From positions 1,550,001 to 1,614,000 of the forward strand of contig JBANDB010000011.1 in assembly GCA_037576215.1 (NCBI GenBank): 64,000 nucleotides of DNA. The letters run 5' to 3'. Below the pieces are notes generated by a model. It was not told the origin of the DNA. It saw only the letters and a program-made list of their open reading frames with translations, and searched no databases. Positions 9,130 through 18,112 of this stretch are shown here, piece by piece; the stretch's first letter is position 1; each line of letters starts with the position of its first letter. Made by a program: the position numbers and the translations under genes. Source of the DNA: Armillaria gallica (taxonomy: Eukaryota; Basidiomycota; Agaricomycetes; Agaricales; Physalacriaceae).

Positions 9130-10944
9130 CCTGTCGCATTTGACTCGGTCGCATTCAAAGGAGCACAGCTCAACTACCCTACGCATGAGCAAGAATTGCT
9201 GTCGATCATTCGTGCCCTCAAGCGTTGGAGGGTAGATCTCCTGGGAACCCATATTCATATCTTTACCGACCATAAAACACTCCAGAATTTCGACACCCAG
9301 GCTGACCTGTCCCATCAGCAGGCCCGCTGGATGGAGTTCCTGCAGCAATACGAGTACACCCTTCATTATGTCTGCGGAGAGGATAACACCATTGCGGACG
9401 CATTGTCTCGCATACCTGTGGACGATGAACCCTCTGACTTCCCTGCAGAGTATGCGGGGCTTCTCACCATCCAGACTGACCCTGCAATCCTGAGAAAGAT
9501 CAGGCTCGGATACTTGGTTGACCCATTTTGTTCATGGCTGTTGTCAGACATTGAAAAAGGCTTCTCTCCTCTAAACACGTCACTTGTGGATGGCTTGATG
9601 TATCTGGGGGAATGCCTGGTTATTCCACGCACAGACAATATCCCAGAGCAGCTGTTTACACTCGCCCATGACTCTCTGGGCCACTTTGGTGGCGACAAGT
9701 CGTATACGGCTCTGAGGGGCTCGTACTACTGGCCGAACATGAGGAAAGACCTGCTGGATTCCTATGTTCCATCATGTTCTTCATGCCAACGTAACAAGTC
9801 CCAAACCAGCAAGGTTCCTGGACCCTTGCATTCCCTACCGGTGCCGGACGCACGTTTTGATTCCGTCGCAATAGATTTCATGGGGCCGCTGCCTGCCAAG
9901 AATGGTTCGGATATGATCATCACAATGACTGATAGACTGGGAGCGGACATTCAAATCCTCCCTTGGAAGTCCACAGGCACTGCCGAAGACTTTGCTGCTG
10001 TGTTCTTCAACAAATGGTACTGTGAAAATGGAATGCCGATGGAAATCATCAGTGATCGGGACAAACTCTTCGTCTCCAAGTTCTGGAAGGCGTTCACGAA
10101 ACTTGTGGGTGTCAAGCACAAAATGTCAACTGCGTGGCATCCTCAGACTGATGGGTCATCTGAACGATCTAATAAGACCGTGGTTCAAGCTCTCCGTTTC
10201 TATGTCAACCGCAACCAGAAGGGTTGGTCCACAAAGCTACCGATCATGCGATTCACAATCATGAATACAATCAACGCGTCCACGGGCTTCTCGCCTTTCC
10301 AGATAAAGACCGGCCGTTCTCCCCGACTCATACCCCCTCTCGTAGTGAAACCACCTGAGGATACTCCCTTTGACACAAAGGCATTCATGCAACATCTCCA
10401 GCTCGATATCAATGAGGCCACAGATGCACTCATTACTGCAAAAATCAACCAATCCCATTTCGCTAATCACTCCCGCGCTCCAGAAACCATGTACAACATT
10501 GGTGACCGTGTAATGCTATCTACTGCGAACCGTCGACAAGAGTATGCACACAAGGGGTCGAAATGCTGCGCGAAATTTATGCCCAGGTTTGATGGACCCT
10601 TTACAGTTATTGATGCAAACCCCGCAAAATCGTCCTATACTCTCAATCTCCCATCATCATCAATACACCCAACATTTCACGCATCCCTCCTGAAACCGTA
10701 TCATTCTAATGATCCTGATCAATTCCCTCTCCGAGAACCCCCATGCCCCGGGCCCATCATAACAGCAAACGGTGCCGAAGAATTTGCCGTCGACAAGATT
10801 GTCGATGCACGATGCTGGGGTAAAGGTTGGCGTTACCTCATCCGTTACGTAGGTTTCGGACTGGAGGACGACGAGTGGCTGTCGGGCAGCGAGCTCGAAG
10901 ATAACGAAGTGCTCAACATGTGGCTGACTGAGAATCCGAGATGA
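9130..10944 (+). pseudogene. Family D RNase H, integrase and chromodomain
   Basis: The same frame resumes with NYPTHEQELLSIIRALKRW and IFTDHKTLQNF (RNase H). The integrase zinc domain has HDSLGHFGGDKS and CSSCQRNK. The catalytic core shows DFMGPLPA (first Asp), ISDRDKLFVSKFW (second Asp), the AWHPQTDGSSERSNK block and its Glu. A GPY-like module (RFDGPFTVID, FHASLLKPYH) comes next. The C-terminal end is a chromodomain (VDKIVDARCWGKGWRYLIRY, then EDDEWLSGSELEDNE), which in chromoviruses directs integration to heterochromatin. The frame ends at TGA 10,942-10,944, 28 bp before the 3' LTR. Confidence 0.92.
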
Positions 10945-10972
10945 CAGCCTAAGTTTTTGAAGTATGGGTGGG

Positions 10973-11155
10973 TGTAACCCACAAGGATTACGTGTTATGT
11001 TCCTTTGTTTACCTGTAGCGTTAGATGCTTCCACGGATCCTGATCGGATCCAGCATTCTCTTTCTTTACCTTGTATTATTCCATTCGTACCGCAACAGAG
11101 TTGATTCCTATTCTGTTGCGCGTGCTCAGTGTCCCCAGCATCAGGCTGGGTTCCA
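10973..11155 (+). repeat. 3' LTR of family D (183 bp)
   Basis: Same ends as the 5' LTR. A purine-rich tract (GAAGTATGGGTGGG) sits just before it and can prime plus-strand DNA synthesis. It is followed by the target duplication CAGGA. Confidence 0.93.
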
Positions 11156-11160
11156 CAGGA

Positions 11161-11583
11161 CCTGCTGATGTACCACTCCATGCATATATGATGTGTGTCC
11201 AAAATTGAATGCAAAACCCTGCTGCAGGGCATTGAAAGTGTTGCTCTGCTCCGTGAGTGGATGCGACAATAGGATGAGTCTAAGAACCAGCCTGTTCTGA
11301 AGTATTGACTTTTCAAGGTCTTTACTTACTTCCAGAGCCTGCCATGCTCACCATGATAAGCAAGAGACTGAACATGCAGCAGTTTTGGAACACTCACTGT
11401 CACATGGGGCTCACAGAAGTGTGTGACCCAGAGGTACCTCTGATCTCTTCCCCAATTCACTTGTGGCTCTGACATCAGGGGCTCGGTCAACCTGCGTCCC
11501 AGCCAAGGTTGCATGAAATCCTCACAGGCGGGGTTGATGGTGAAAGGTGCTGAGCACCTATGAAGATGTGATGTGCTATACAC
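11161..11583 (-). pseudogene. Degenerate coding remnant, right part of the locus split by D
   Basis: Minus-strand open piece 11,326-11,583 (PWLGRRLTEPLMSEPQ, DQRYLWVTHFCEPHVTV), followed by broken sequence down to the D target site. I cannot assign a family. Position and strand suggest it belongs with the minus-strand remnants at 4.5-5.2, 12.4-13.3 and 35.7-37.0 kb. Confidence 0.3.
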
Positions 11584-12404
11584 ACCACACTACACTAGCA
11601 CTCAGTAATTGCAGTTTGAAGGGAGGTATGTTATACCAGGTTACGATGCTTTGTACTATATGATACAAGTTCTGGGTGCAATGAATATGATTTGTATAAG
11701 AATATATTGCGGTTTCCACTCTAAGTTCGACATGTCACTGAACACAAACTTAAACTGATACAGAATAACTGCCTGATGCAGGTTCTGAACTCATGCTGGC
11801 TGCCTGGTGCAGTTTCAATACTGATATGTTGTGCCTGGTTGTGACTTAAAACACACTGACTGGTTCTGAACTGTTTCTTGGGTCTGACTTTCTGTTTCTA
11901 GCTTAATACTGTTTGCTTGCTTGTCAGTTCTTGCACACACAAAGTGACCAGGTCACAATCTTTTCTATTCCAGGTGAGTCTACGACTCAAAGCTCTTAAC
12001 CAATTAAACCTGTACTATTCACCTGGTAGCGTTCCAGGGGTCAGAAACCTGATTCCCCACTAGATACATGACCTGTATTTATACTATCCTACTGATACAC
12101 TATTACCAATCCTTTTTACTACTGACTAATAGGCTTGCTGACCCAGCCTGGTGAGGATAAATGCTCTACCTGGCAGATATTATCTCATCCACAGCTATCA
12201 GGTTGATTGATCATACTAGATCACCACCAGGTGATCGGGCAGCTTCTGCTGGAATGCCAGGTGATTACACTATAAGAGTCACAATCCTGGAACCTCAGTC
12301 TACTGGGTAGAATACCCGATCTTCTATTCAAGTGTTGGAACAGCCCATTTCGAAGTTACCAGGTGGACCTTTTGCTTTACAATGTGTTACTTTCTTTCTA
12401 TGTC
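11584..12404. other. Non-coding interval with repeated CAGGTGA/TCACCTGG motifs
   Basis: No reading frame of note. The octamers CAGGTGA-like and CACCTGG-like recur at least six times (for example near 11,948-11,980, 12,020, 12,228 and 12,358), on both strands. This is a pattern seen at sub-terminal regions of some small DNA elements. I could not find terminal inverted repeats or a target duplication. Confidence 0.35.
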
Positions 12405-13342
12405 TTACTGATTGGTACAATGTAATACTGCTGTATTACCAGAAAATGTTAAATTACACACATTTTCAAAGGGTGTATGCCTGGCAGGCATATCAATGGC
12501 CTTGATGACAGATCCAGTAAGGGCATCTAGTACACTGGGCAACTGTCTTCTCTCCAGAATTAGGGCGAGGAAGAGGAATGGGGATATGGGCAATGGCGGC
12601 ATTCAAAATGTAACGGTGCATGCAGCAAGGAGCAGGCCCTGAGCTCGCCACTCCATCATATCCTTCTTTGTACATTCAGTCATGGGAAAATTGGTGGTGA
12701 AGTAGCTTGAGTTGTTTGGCATAGAGGCGTAATGATCTGTATCGGCCAAGACCCTGCACAGTGCCTCTCTGAAGACCAGTTTGTTGATGCCATCACCATG
12801 GCTCCTAGTACCATCAAGGACAATCTTCATGCATCCAAACCTGGCTGGTTCATTCCAATTATCACAGGTAATCCCAGAGGAATTGAACCATGGTCTGAGA
12901 GGCTTGTTCATGTACCTCACAAAGCATTCATTTACATCATCCCAAGCCTGTTTGGCATAATACAGACTCAGCGTAATGACCACCTCTGCAAGAGCAGATA
13001 TATCTGGTCCTTTCAGAATGAGGGCATCATCGCTGAAGGTGTTGATGTGATCAATGAGCTGGGTAAAGAACTGGTGAAACTGCATGGCTTGGGCATTTTC
13101 AGCAAGTTGAGGCTCTGGCCAAACTTCACCAGCATAGTGGGGGGGAGGAAGTGGGAGGGGTGGTGGTATGTCCTCAGGACAGGGTATAGGTGACAATGGT
13201 CGTAAGGGTGCATGATGGGGAGAGGGTGACCGCGATGGAGCTGCATGCTTGTTTGAGCAGCGATTCGATGGGTGGTGCTATGAGCCAGTCAGTGCTGCCA
13301 AAGAGTGCTGTTTTGTGGCTCACCGGGTTTACCTCCTGGACT
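12405..13342 (-). pseudogene. Unknown gene interrupted by chromovirus A (left side)
   Basis: A minus-strand frame runs from about 13,196 to 12,405 with one TGA at 12,603 (TF-stop-MPPLPISPFLFLALI). It includes LIDHINTFSDDALILKGPDI, WDDVNECFVRYMNKP, FREALCRVLADTDHYASMPN and TNFPMTECTKKDMMEW. Reading across the A insertion site, with one copy of the GGATT duplication removed, an open frame continues from the 35.7-kb side for tens of codons. The A insertion therefore disrupted a coding region. The fold pattern loosely recalls HECT-like domains of Agaricomycetes, but I would not name it. Confidence 0.4.
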
Positions 13343-13347
13343 GGATT

Positions 13348-13735
13348 TGTTACGATTTTTCTTCATTTTTCCATTATCTTATCTTATTCTGGCACCTCGG
13401 CATACCACATGGCCACCAGTGCTGAACTGAACAACTTCAGCATTCCTGCTGCGACGCCTGGTTATGGACAGGCTTCTTGACAGGTATTGTACGATTCATG
13501 CATTTACCAAACTATTCTTAGAGCCAGACAACTCGTATATAAGTAGCATACTCAAAGCCATGTACCCTAGCTTTGAGCTAAGTTTCAATCTACTGGACTT
13601 TACTCCAATCGCTCACCGAGAGTCTAAGTGTTATACCGCCTCGCTGTAGCAAACTCCACAGTACCATAGGTGACTGCTCGAACGCGAAGCAGCCTTTGGT
13701 CACCTTGTTTGTTATTCCCGAGTCTGGCCCTAACA
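13348..13735 (+). repeat. 5' LTR of family A (388 bp)
   Basis: Starts TGTTACGATTTTTC and ends GGCCCTAACA, with TGTTA/TAACA terminal inverted repeats. TTATC (GATAA) motifs lie at 13,374-13,387, a TATATAAG box at 13,536, and the self-priming 13-mer at 13,569-13,581. Confidence 0.94.
13536..13581 (+). promoter_or_regulatory. LTR core promoter and predicted RNA start of family A
   Basis: TATATAAG at 13,536-13,543 lies 33 bp upstream of AGCTTTGAGCTAA (13,569-13,581). TATA-to-start spacing of about 30 bp puts the predicted 5' end of the RNA at or next to this 13-mer, which is complementary to the primer-binding site. The same arrangement is in the 3' LTR, with the 13-mer at 35,565-35,577. Confidence 0.6.
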
Positions 13736-13749
13736 ATTAGCTCAAAGCT
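13736..13749 (+). promoter_or_regulatory. Primer-binding site of family A, self-priming type
   Basis: ATTAGCTCAAAGCT directly follows the 5' LTR. Bases 13,737-13,749 are the reverse complement of 13,569-13,581. No TGG-type tRNA site is present. Confidence 0.7.
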
Positions 13750-13766
13750 TTCTATCGACTCCTCAT

Positions 13767-14373
13767 ATGCTAGCTGTACAAGAGTCCCTATTCGAACAGA
13801 ACCAAGTCACGATCCTCCTCGGTGGCATCCTCAGTGCCATCATAATCTTCCTTATCATCATCCTTCTCTCCCACTCCATCCGACTGTGTCTAGAAGGACG
13901 ACAGCTGAACTGGATCACCAGAACGAACAACCTCCCACGACACTACATCCTGTCACACCAGATACGACCCAAAGCCTTGATCACACTTGCCCCAGAAGCT
14001 CGTGTATGATTCAGACCCTGCCTCCGACTCCGACCAAAGAAGACATCGTTCTCTTCGACAACCTTGCCACCCTTCTCATCGAGTTACTCATAGCAGTATA
14101 CCGAGAAGACCACTGACTCTTCCCCTGACACCGTAGATGAACCCTGACCTAACCCTGATACAGACAGTCAGCATCGGAATAGCCATTGGCACCACAACTC
14201 TTGTTTTCACCACCATCCTTTTAACTCTTCTCTATGCCCAGGAAGTCAGGAACTTCCTTCACGAATCAGGGTCCTTCAGAGAGCCCCAAGAACCGACTTC
14301 AGAACTGCCCCCTTCCCTCAACACTATGTCGACCCCTACACCCCCAGACCCAAACAAGCCATGGTATGGCTGA
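13767..14373 (+). pseudogene. Family A ORF1 region: two short membrane-segment frames
   Basis: An ATG at 13,767, 18 nt after the primer site, opens an 80-codon frame with a strong hydrophobic helix (TILLGGILSAIIIFLIIILL). After a TGA at about 14,007, a second frame from ATG 14,137 has another helix (TVSIGIAIGTTTLVFTTILL) and a Pro/Ser-rich tail to 14,373. Families B and C have a single N-terminal helix at the same place. Which of the two frames is the true ORF1 start in A is unclear, because the copy is decayed and frameshifted. Confidence 0.55.
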
Positions 14374-15880
14374 GTGTGGCATCCAGCCGCATGACAACGA
14401 ACACCTGTGCCCACTGGCACACCCAGATTATCAGCCACGAATCTTCTGAGGAGTAGCACACGAGTAGGGAGGAATCCTTCAGAGCCCCGACTCTGGAGCC
14501 CCAACCCTGAAACGTGATGCCAGGGCCCAGTCAGCTACGGGGATCCCCCAAGCCCACTGAGGTCCAACAACCCATTCTGATCAAGCTGTTATGGCCTCCT
14601 AATTGAGGACCCACCTTCCCCGAACTTGAACTCATAGACCCTCGTGACCGAATCCACCCAGAGAGCTGAGCCGACATTGACACTTGGTTCGAACAGAATA
14701 TCCCTGCACTCCTACGAGAGTGGGACCAGCCAGTCGTGCCGATACAGCGCGACTTCCCAGAATTACCCAACGCCCCCAACAAGCCAGACCCCATTCCCCT
14801 CTATTGGGTACCAATGGCCATGGAACTTCCTGGGCGATGGCCAAGACACCCAGAGTCAAGGGGCTCACTACCCTTTTTCGATGCCACCAACATCATTCCA
14901 TTCCCCAGTGGTCCCATACGAGTACGACCCAAGAACCCTGGAGCTCCAAGTCCCTGGCCCGACAGTGACATGAGCTCCAATGAATCAGAGTCTGAACCCT
15001 GAGGCAGGGGAGGGCAACATTTTGACAGTGACCCTGATCCCTTCGTGGTCCCAATCCCCTTCTAAAACGATGATGACCCGCTCAATGCCCACAGGCCCGA
15101 CTTCAAGTGGCCAGAACTCTCCGACAGAGACCGAGAGATTCTTGGGCCCCACATCACCACTGCCTGGGAACTCTGACAGCAGGACTTTGATGCCTGAGCA
15201 GGATGGCCCCACACACACTACCCATGGGTCCACATGGACTACTACCTCACCACAGAGCGAGGGGACGAACCAACGGGCCAGTGGAACAGTGAAGGAACCT
15301 ACTACGACAGTTGGACTCCAGGAATCGCAGCCAGAATACATGCCAACTGCAACAGAGAGATATACCCACCCAGCGCTGGAAACCACATTCAACACGGCCT
15401 ACACCCCTGAACCCTTAGCAAACAGACCCAACTGGAGGCCGACCTCAACGCCCTCGCTATTCTCAAGGATACAAGACTTCAGGGGCTGGGACAAGCCAGT
15501 GGATCCCTTTCACAGGTTCCACTATGATGAAGAGACGTTTGGGAGTGGCTTCAAGCCCTTTCAGGACAGGGTGTGGGATGAATGTGTTGACCCTGAACCA
15601 TTACCAGACTCGCCACCAAACCCCTGATGCCCTGGGTACTATACAGGGCTGACCACCAGTCGACTTGTTGCAGAAGCAGGGATGGAGGGGATAGGAGGCA
15701 TGGACAATGGAACCGATGCCTGGGGATGGCCCACGGTGCCCTCTGGGCTAATGAATGGCGACCACCATCAACAACTACTTGACCAGATGGCACAGATGCG
15801 AGAAGAAAACACATGACTTCTAGATGAAATTGCGGACCTCCGACAAAGACCACCGGACAGGGGACAACCAGGTCAACCAC
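14374..15880 (+). pseudogene. Family A ORF1 remainder and gag N-terminal region, decayed
   Basis: Pro/Ser/Thr-rich coding remnants in several frames, the longest at 14,980-15,627 (FSRIQDFRGWDKPVDPFHRF, GSGFKPFQDRVWDECVDPEP). Composition matches ORF1 and the gag leader of B and C, and the frame is broken by stops and shifts. It ends at the target duplication ACCAC (15,876-15,880), where B is inserted. The coding sense resumes at 26,128. Confidence 0.5.
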
Positions 15881-15965
15881 TATTAAACCCGAACTCCTAT
15901 CAAGGGTAAACAACAGCTGTCTCGTGTTCAGGCAGTCACCGATGAGTCCCTTAAACAATAGGCGT

Positions 15966-17735
15966 TGATGAGCCTAGACTTCCATGGCAACGGCAACACC
16001 CAAAACTCGGTGAGAGCTTAGGCAATTAACGTAGCAACATAGAAATCAAGGCAATGTGTTTGCGAGTGGTTCGGTGCACCTCCGTGCAGTCAATTCCTCA
16101 ATAACACAAGATACACTGCGACTTTTCAGTCAGCGAAGTAGTACTCTTGGTCAAGGAGTACTAATAGACGTTGGCTGTAAGCTAGGAAGGATCTCGATAA
16201 ACGAGATGGGACGGAATCTGGTATGACTTGAATACCAAGAAACCGTGATAGAAACTGCAAAAATGATCTAGAGACCACGAAAATGGGTCTAGAAATCATG
16301 GCAATGGACTAGAAATCATAGCAATGTGCTAGAAATCGTAGCAACGGTCGAGGAAACGTGGGGAGGAACTGGGAAATGTAGGGAGGTGCTAGAAAACGTT
16401 GCGATGCTCTAGAAAATGTGGGGGACAGCTAGAAATTGTGTGGAAGGACTGGTAATCGTAGCAATGCACTAGAAATCGTAGCAACGGTTGAGAAAACGTG
16501 GGGAGGGACTAGAAAACGTTGCGATGCTCTAGAAAACGTGGGGGATGGCTAGAAATCGTCGAAATAGCCTAGTAAACGTGGCTTGGGGTGTACCTAATAT
16601 TGTGAGTCGAAACAATAGCAATAAACGTACAGAGACTGCAAGAAACTGGTAGAAATCATAGCAACTGAGGTGCTGAGTGGGGTGCTGTGGCAATAGATGC
16701 ACGGCAACTCCAAACAATGATAAAGACGAGGGTGATCCTATGAAGCTGAACTGGGCCTACACGGAGGCAATACTGAACTGTGCGATGAAAACGATGGCGA
16801 TGTAGAAGGTGAAAGCAATGAAACAATCCTATGTGGTGAAAGTGAAGCGATGTTGTGGCATTAAAAGACAAAAGCAAGTTATTGATGCAAGATTTCGTGT
16901 ATTGGTGCAACCAACAATGTTTAAAGAGTAAAGCAAGCGGTGGGGAATAACTTGGAGTAACCGTAGCTGACTGGTAATGCCGTAGCCTCGTCAACTGGGT
17001 AAGAACTAGCTCTAAAAATGTGGTATCTACCTAGTTTTTATACTACAAGTACGATTTTATAAATAGAATATTCTTCGAAGCCTTAGTAAGGCTGTAAGTC
17101 CTTGGCTTTTGTAATAGCCGTAGTAAACATATGGTATCTGTGGTTCTAAAGTAACAGCAAGTCCTCGACGTTGCCGAGTATGGATGCGAACCGTGTGGTT
17201 TTATTGAGCGATGAGCGGATCATAAGGTGCTGTTTAGCTGCGGATTATTGAGCTGCAGTTGCCGTGCTGAGGTGTATGTGTGGGGCAACGATAATTCGAA
17301 GTCTTGGCACTGTAACAGCCTTAGTAAATGTGGTCTATAGTTGCCGTAGCTGTAATTATCGTAGCTGGGAGGGTACTCGCGTCAATCACGTCATTTCATT
17401 AAATGATTGATGAGCACATCAACTAGATGCTTCTGAGTGATATAGCAACCCCGTTTTAGGATGATTGTCGATCAAAGGTGCCTTGCCGTGATGGGATACA
17501 GTAATTGTGATACGAGGCGAGCTGGGAAGGATAACGGAGTGCGTGAGGAGTGGATGTCACAGTTTTAGGACTGGATCTGAATGTTTGTGGCTTATACTGC
17601 GAAAATCCGTGGTATTATCGAGTGTTGGCAGTGTTATGGAGTGTGTGAGGATTATAATGGCATCGTTTCGATGGTATTGGGTAATGGATGGCTAAATCCG
17701 CGAATTCTGAGCGTACAGAGCCTGGAGGCTCATCA
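15966..17735 (+). mobile_element. Non-autonomous DNA element, copy 1 (1,770 bp)
   Basis: Ends are perfect 10-bp inverted repeats TGATGAGCCT and AGGCTCATCA, with likely extension to CANTGATGAGCCT. No transposase frame is present. It is inserted in the 3' LTR of B. Most of its length aligns with the copy at 33,005-34,634 apart from the number of internal 20-bp repeats. I could not settle a target duplication, so the superfamily is unassigned. The orientation given is that of the sister copy. Confidence 0.85.
16268..16588 (+). repeat. 20-bp minisatellite inside DNA element copy 1
   Basis: About 16 tandem units of consensus CTAGAAATCGTAGCAACGGT, varied in the second half (GTGGGGAGGG, GTTGCGATGC). 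The distance from the first to the last CTAG is 301 bp, or 15 unit steps. The sister copy has 161 bp, or 8 steps. Confidence 0.85.
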
Positions 17736-18112
17736 GTGTCAAAGCTAAGTCCTTAGCTGTCAGCTGCAAAATTAAGCAATAGTTTCGGTATAGATTAAAG
17801 TTAGCTTGAAGCTGGGGTACATACAGTGAGAGCTACTACTTAAGTATTCAAAGTGAGGGTTCTAATAATAGACTGTGTAAGAAAGATAAAGTTCATGAAC
17901 ATGTGACGTTGGAGCAAGAATGTATGAGCACGCGATAGCGAAGCGATATGGTGCAACAACGAAGCGATAACATGGGAATGTTGTCTTGTAGCTCTGTCAC
18001 TCCTGTGATCAGCGGCCCAGTCGGTCCAGTTTCCCGTGATAAGATAAGATAAGGCAAAAAATGAATAAATCATAACATTACCCCCTCCTTAAGGCAGGCG
18101 TCCTGACTGCTG

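Larger units (their letters stand above)
5219..11155 (+). mobile_element. Complete Ty3/gypsy chromovirus, family D (5,937 bp)
   Basis: Two 183-bp LTRs (TGTAACCC to GGGTTCCA) enclose one gag-pol reading frame. Five-base target duplications CAGGA flank the element at 5,214-5,218 and 11,156-11,160. Domain order is Gag, protease, reverse transcriptase, RNase H, integrase, chromodomain, which places it in the chromoviruses. The two LTRs differ at about seven positions, all transitions. The coding frame is continuous from 5,953 to 10,944 except for three internal TGA codons, so it is recent but apparently inactive unless TGA is read through. Confidence 0.95.
15881..18077 (-). repeat. 3' LTR of family B, split by a DNA element
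   Basis: Two LTR parts, 15,881-15,965 and 17,736-18,077, add up to the 423-bp length of the intact 5' LTR. Its start in element sense is TGTTATGATTTATTC and its inner neighbour is a purine tract (AAGGAGGGGGTAA in element sense, 18,078-18,090). Three GATAAG motifs lie at 18,038-18,053. The 13-mer here (17,801-17,813) has lost one CpG relative to the 5' LTR. Confidence 0.92.

Noticed and set aside
5953..10944. TGA read as tryptophan (alternative nuclear code)
   Set aside because: TGG is common in the same proteins, most TGA codons align with Arg rather than Trp, and the intact genes (MFS, P450 2) end or splice normally under the standard code.
12405..13196. Firm HECT ubiquitin-ligase annotation
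   Set aside because: Only the general helix pattern and spacing resemble a HECT N-lobe. No catalytic Cys region was found and the gene is broken.
14985..15395. 136-codon minus-strand frame in family A
   Set aside because: It is the antisense of the Pro/Ser-rich ORF1-gag region. Such GC-rich simple composition gives long antisense frames by chance.
15881..18077. 15,881-15,965 as a separate leader of another retroelement
   Set aside because: Together with 17,736-18,077 it rebuilds the 423-bp LTR of B, so it is simply the LTR end cut off by the DNA element.
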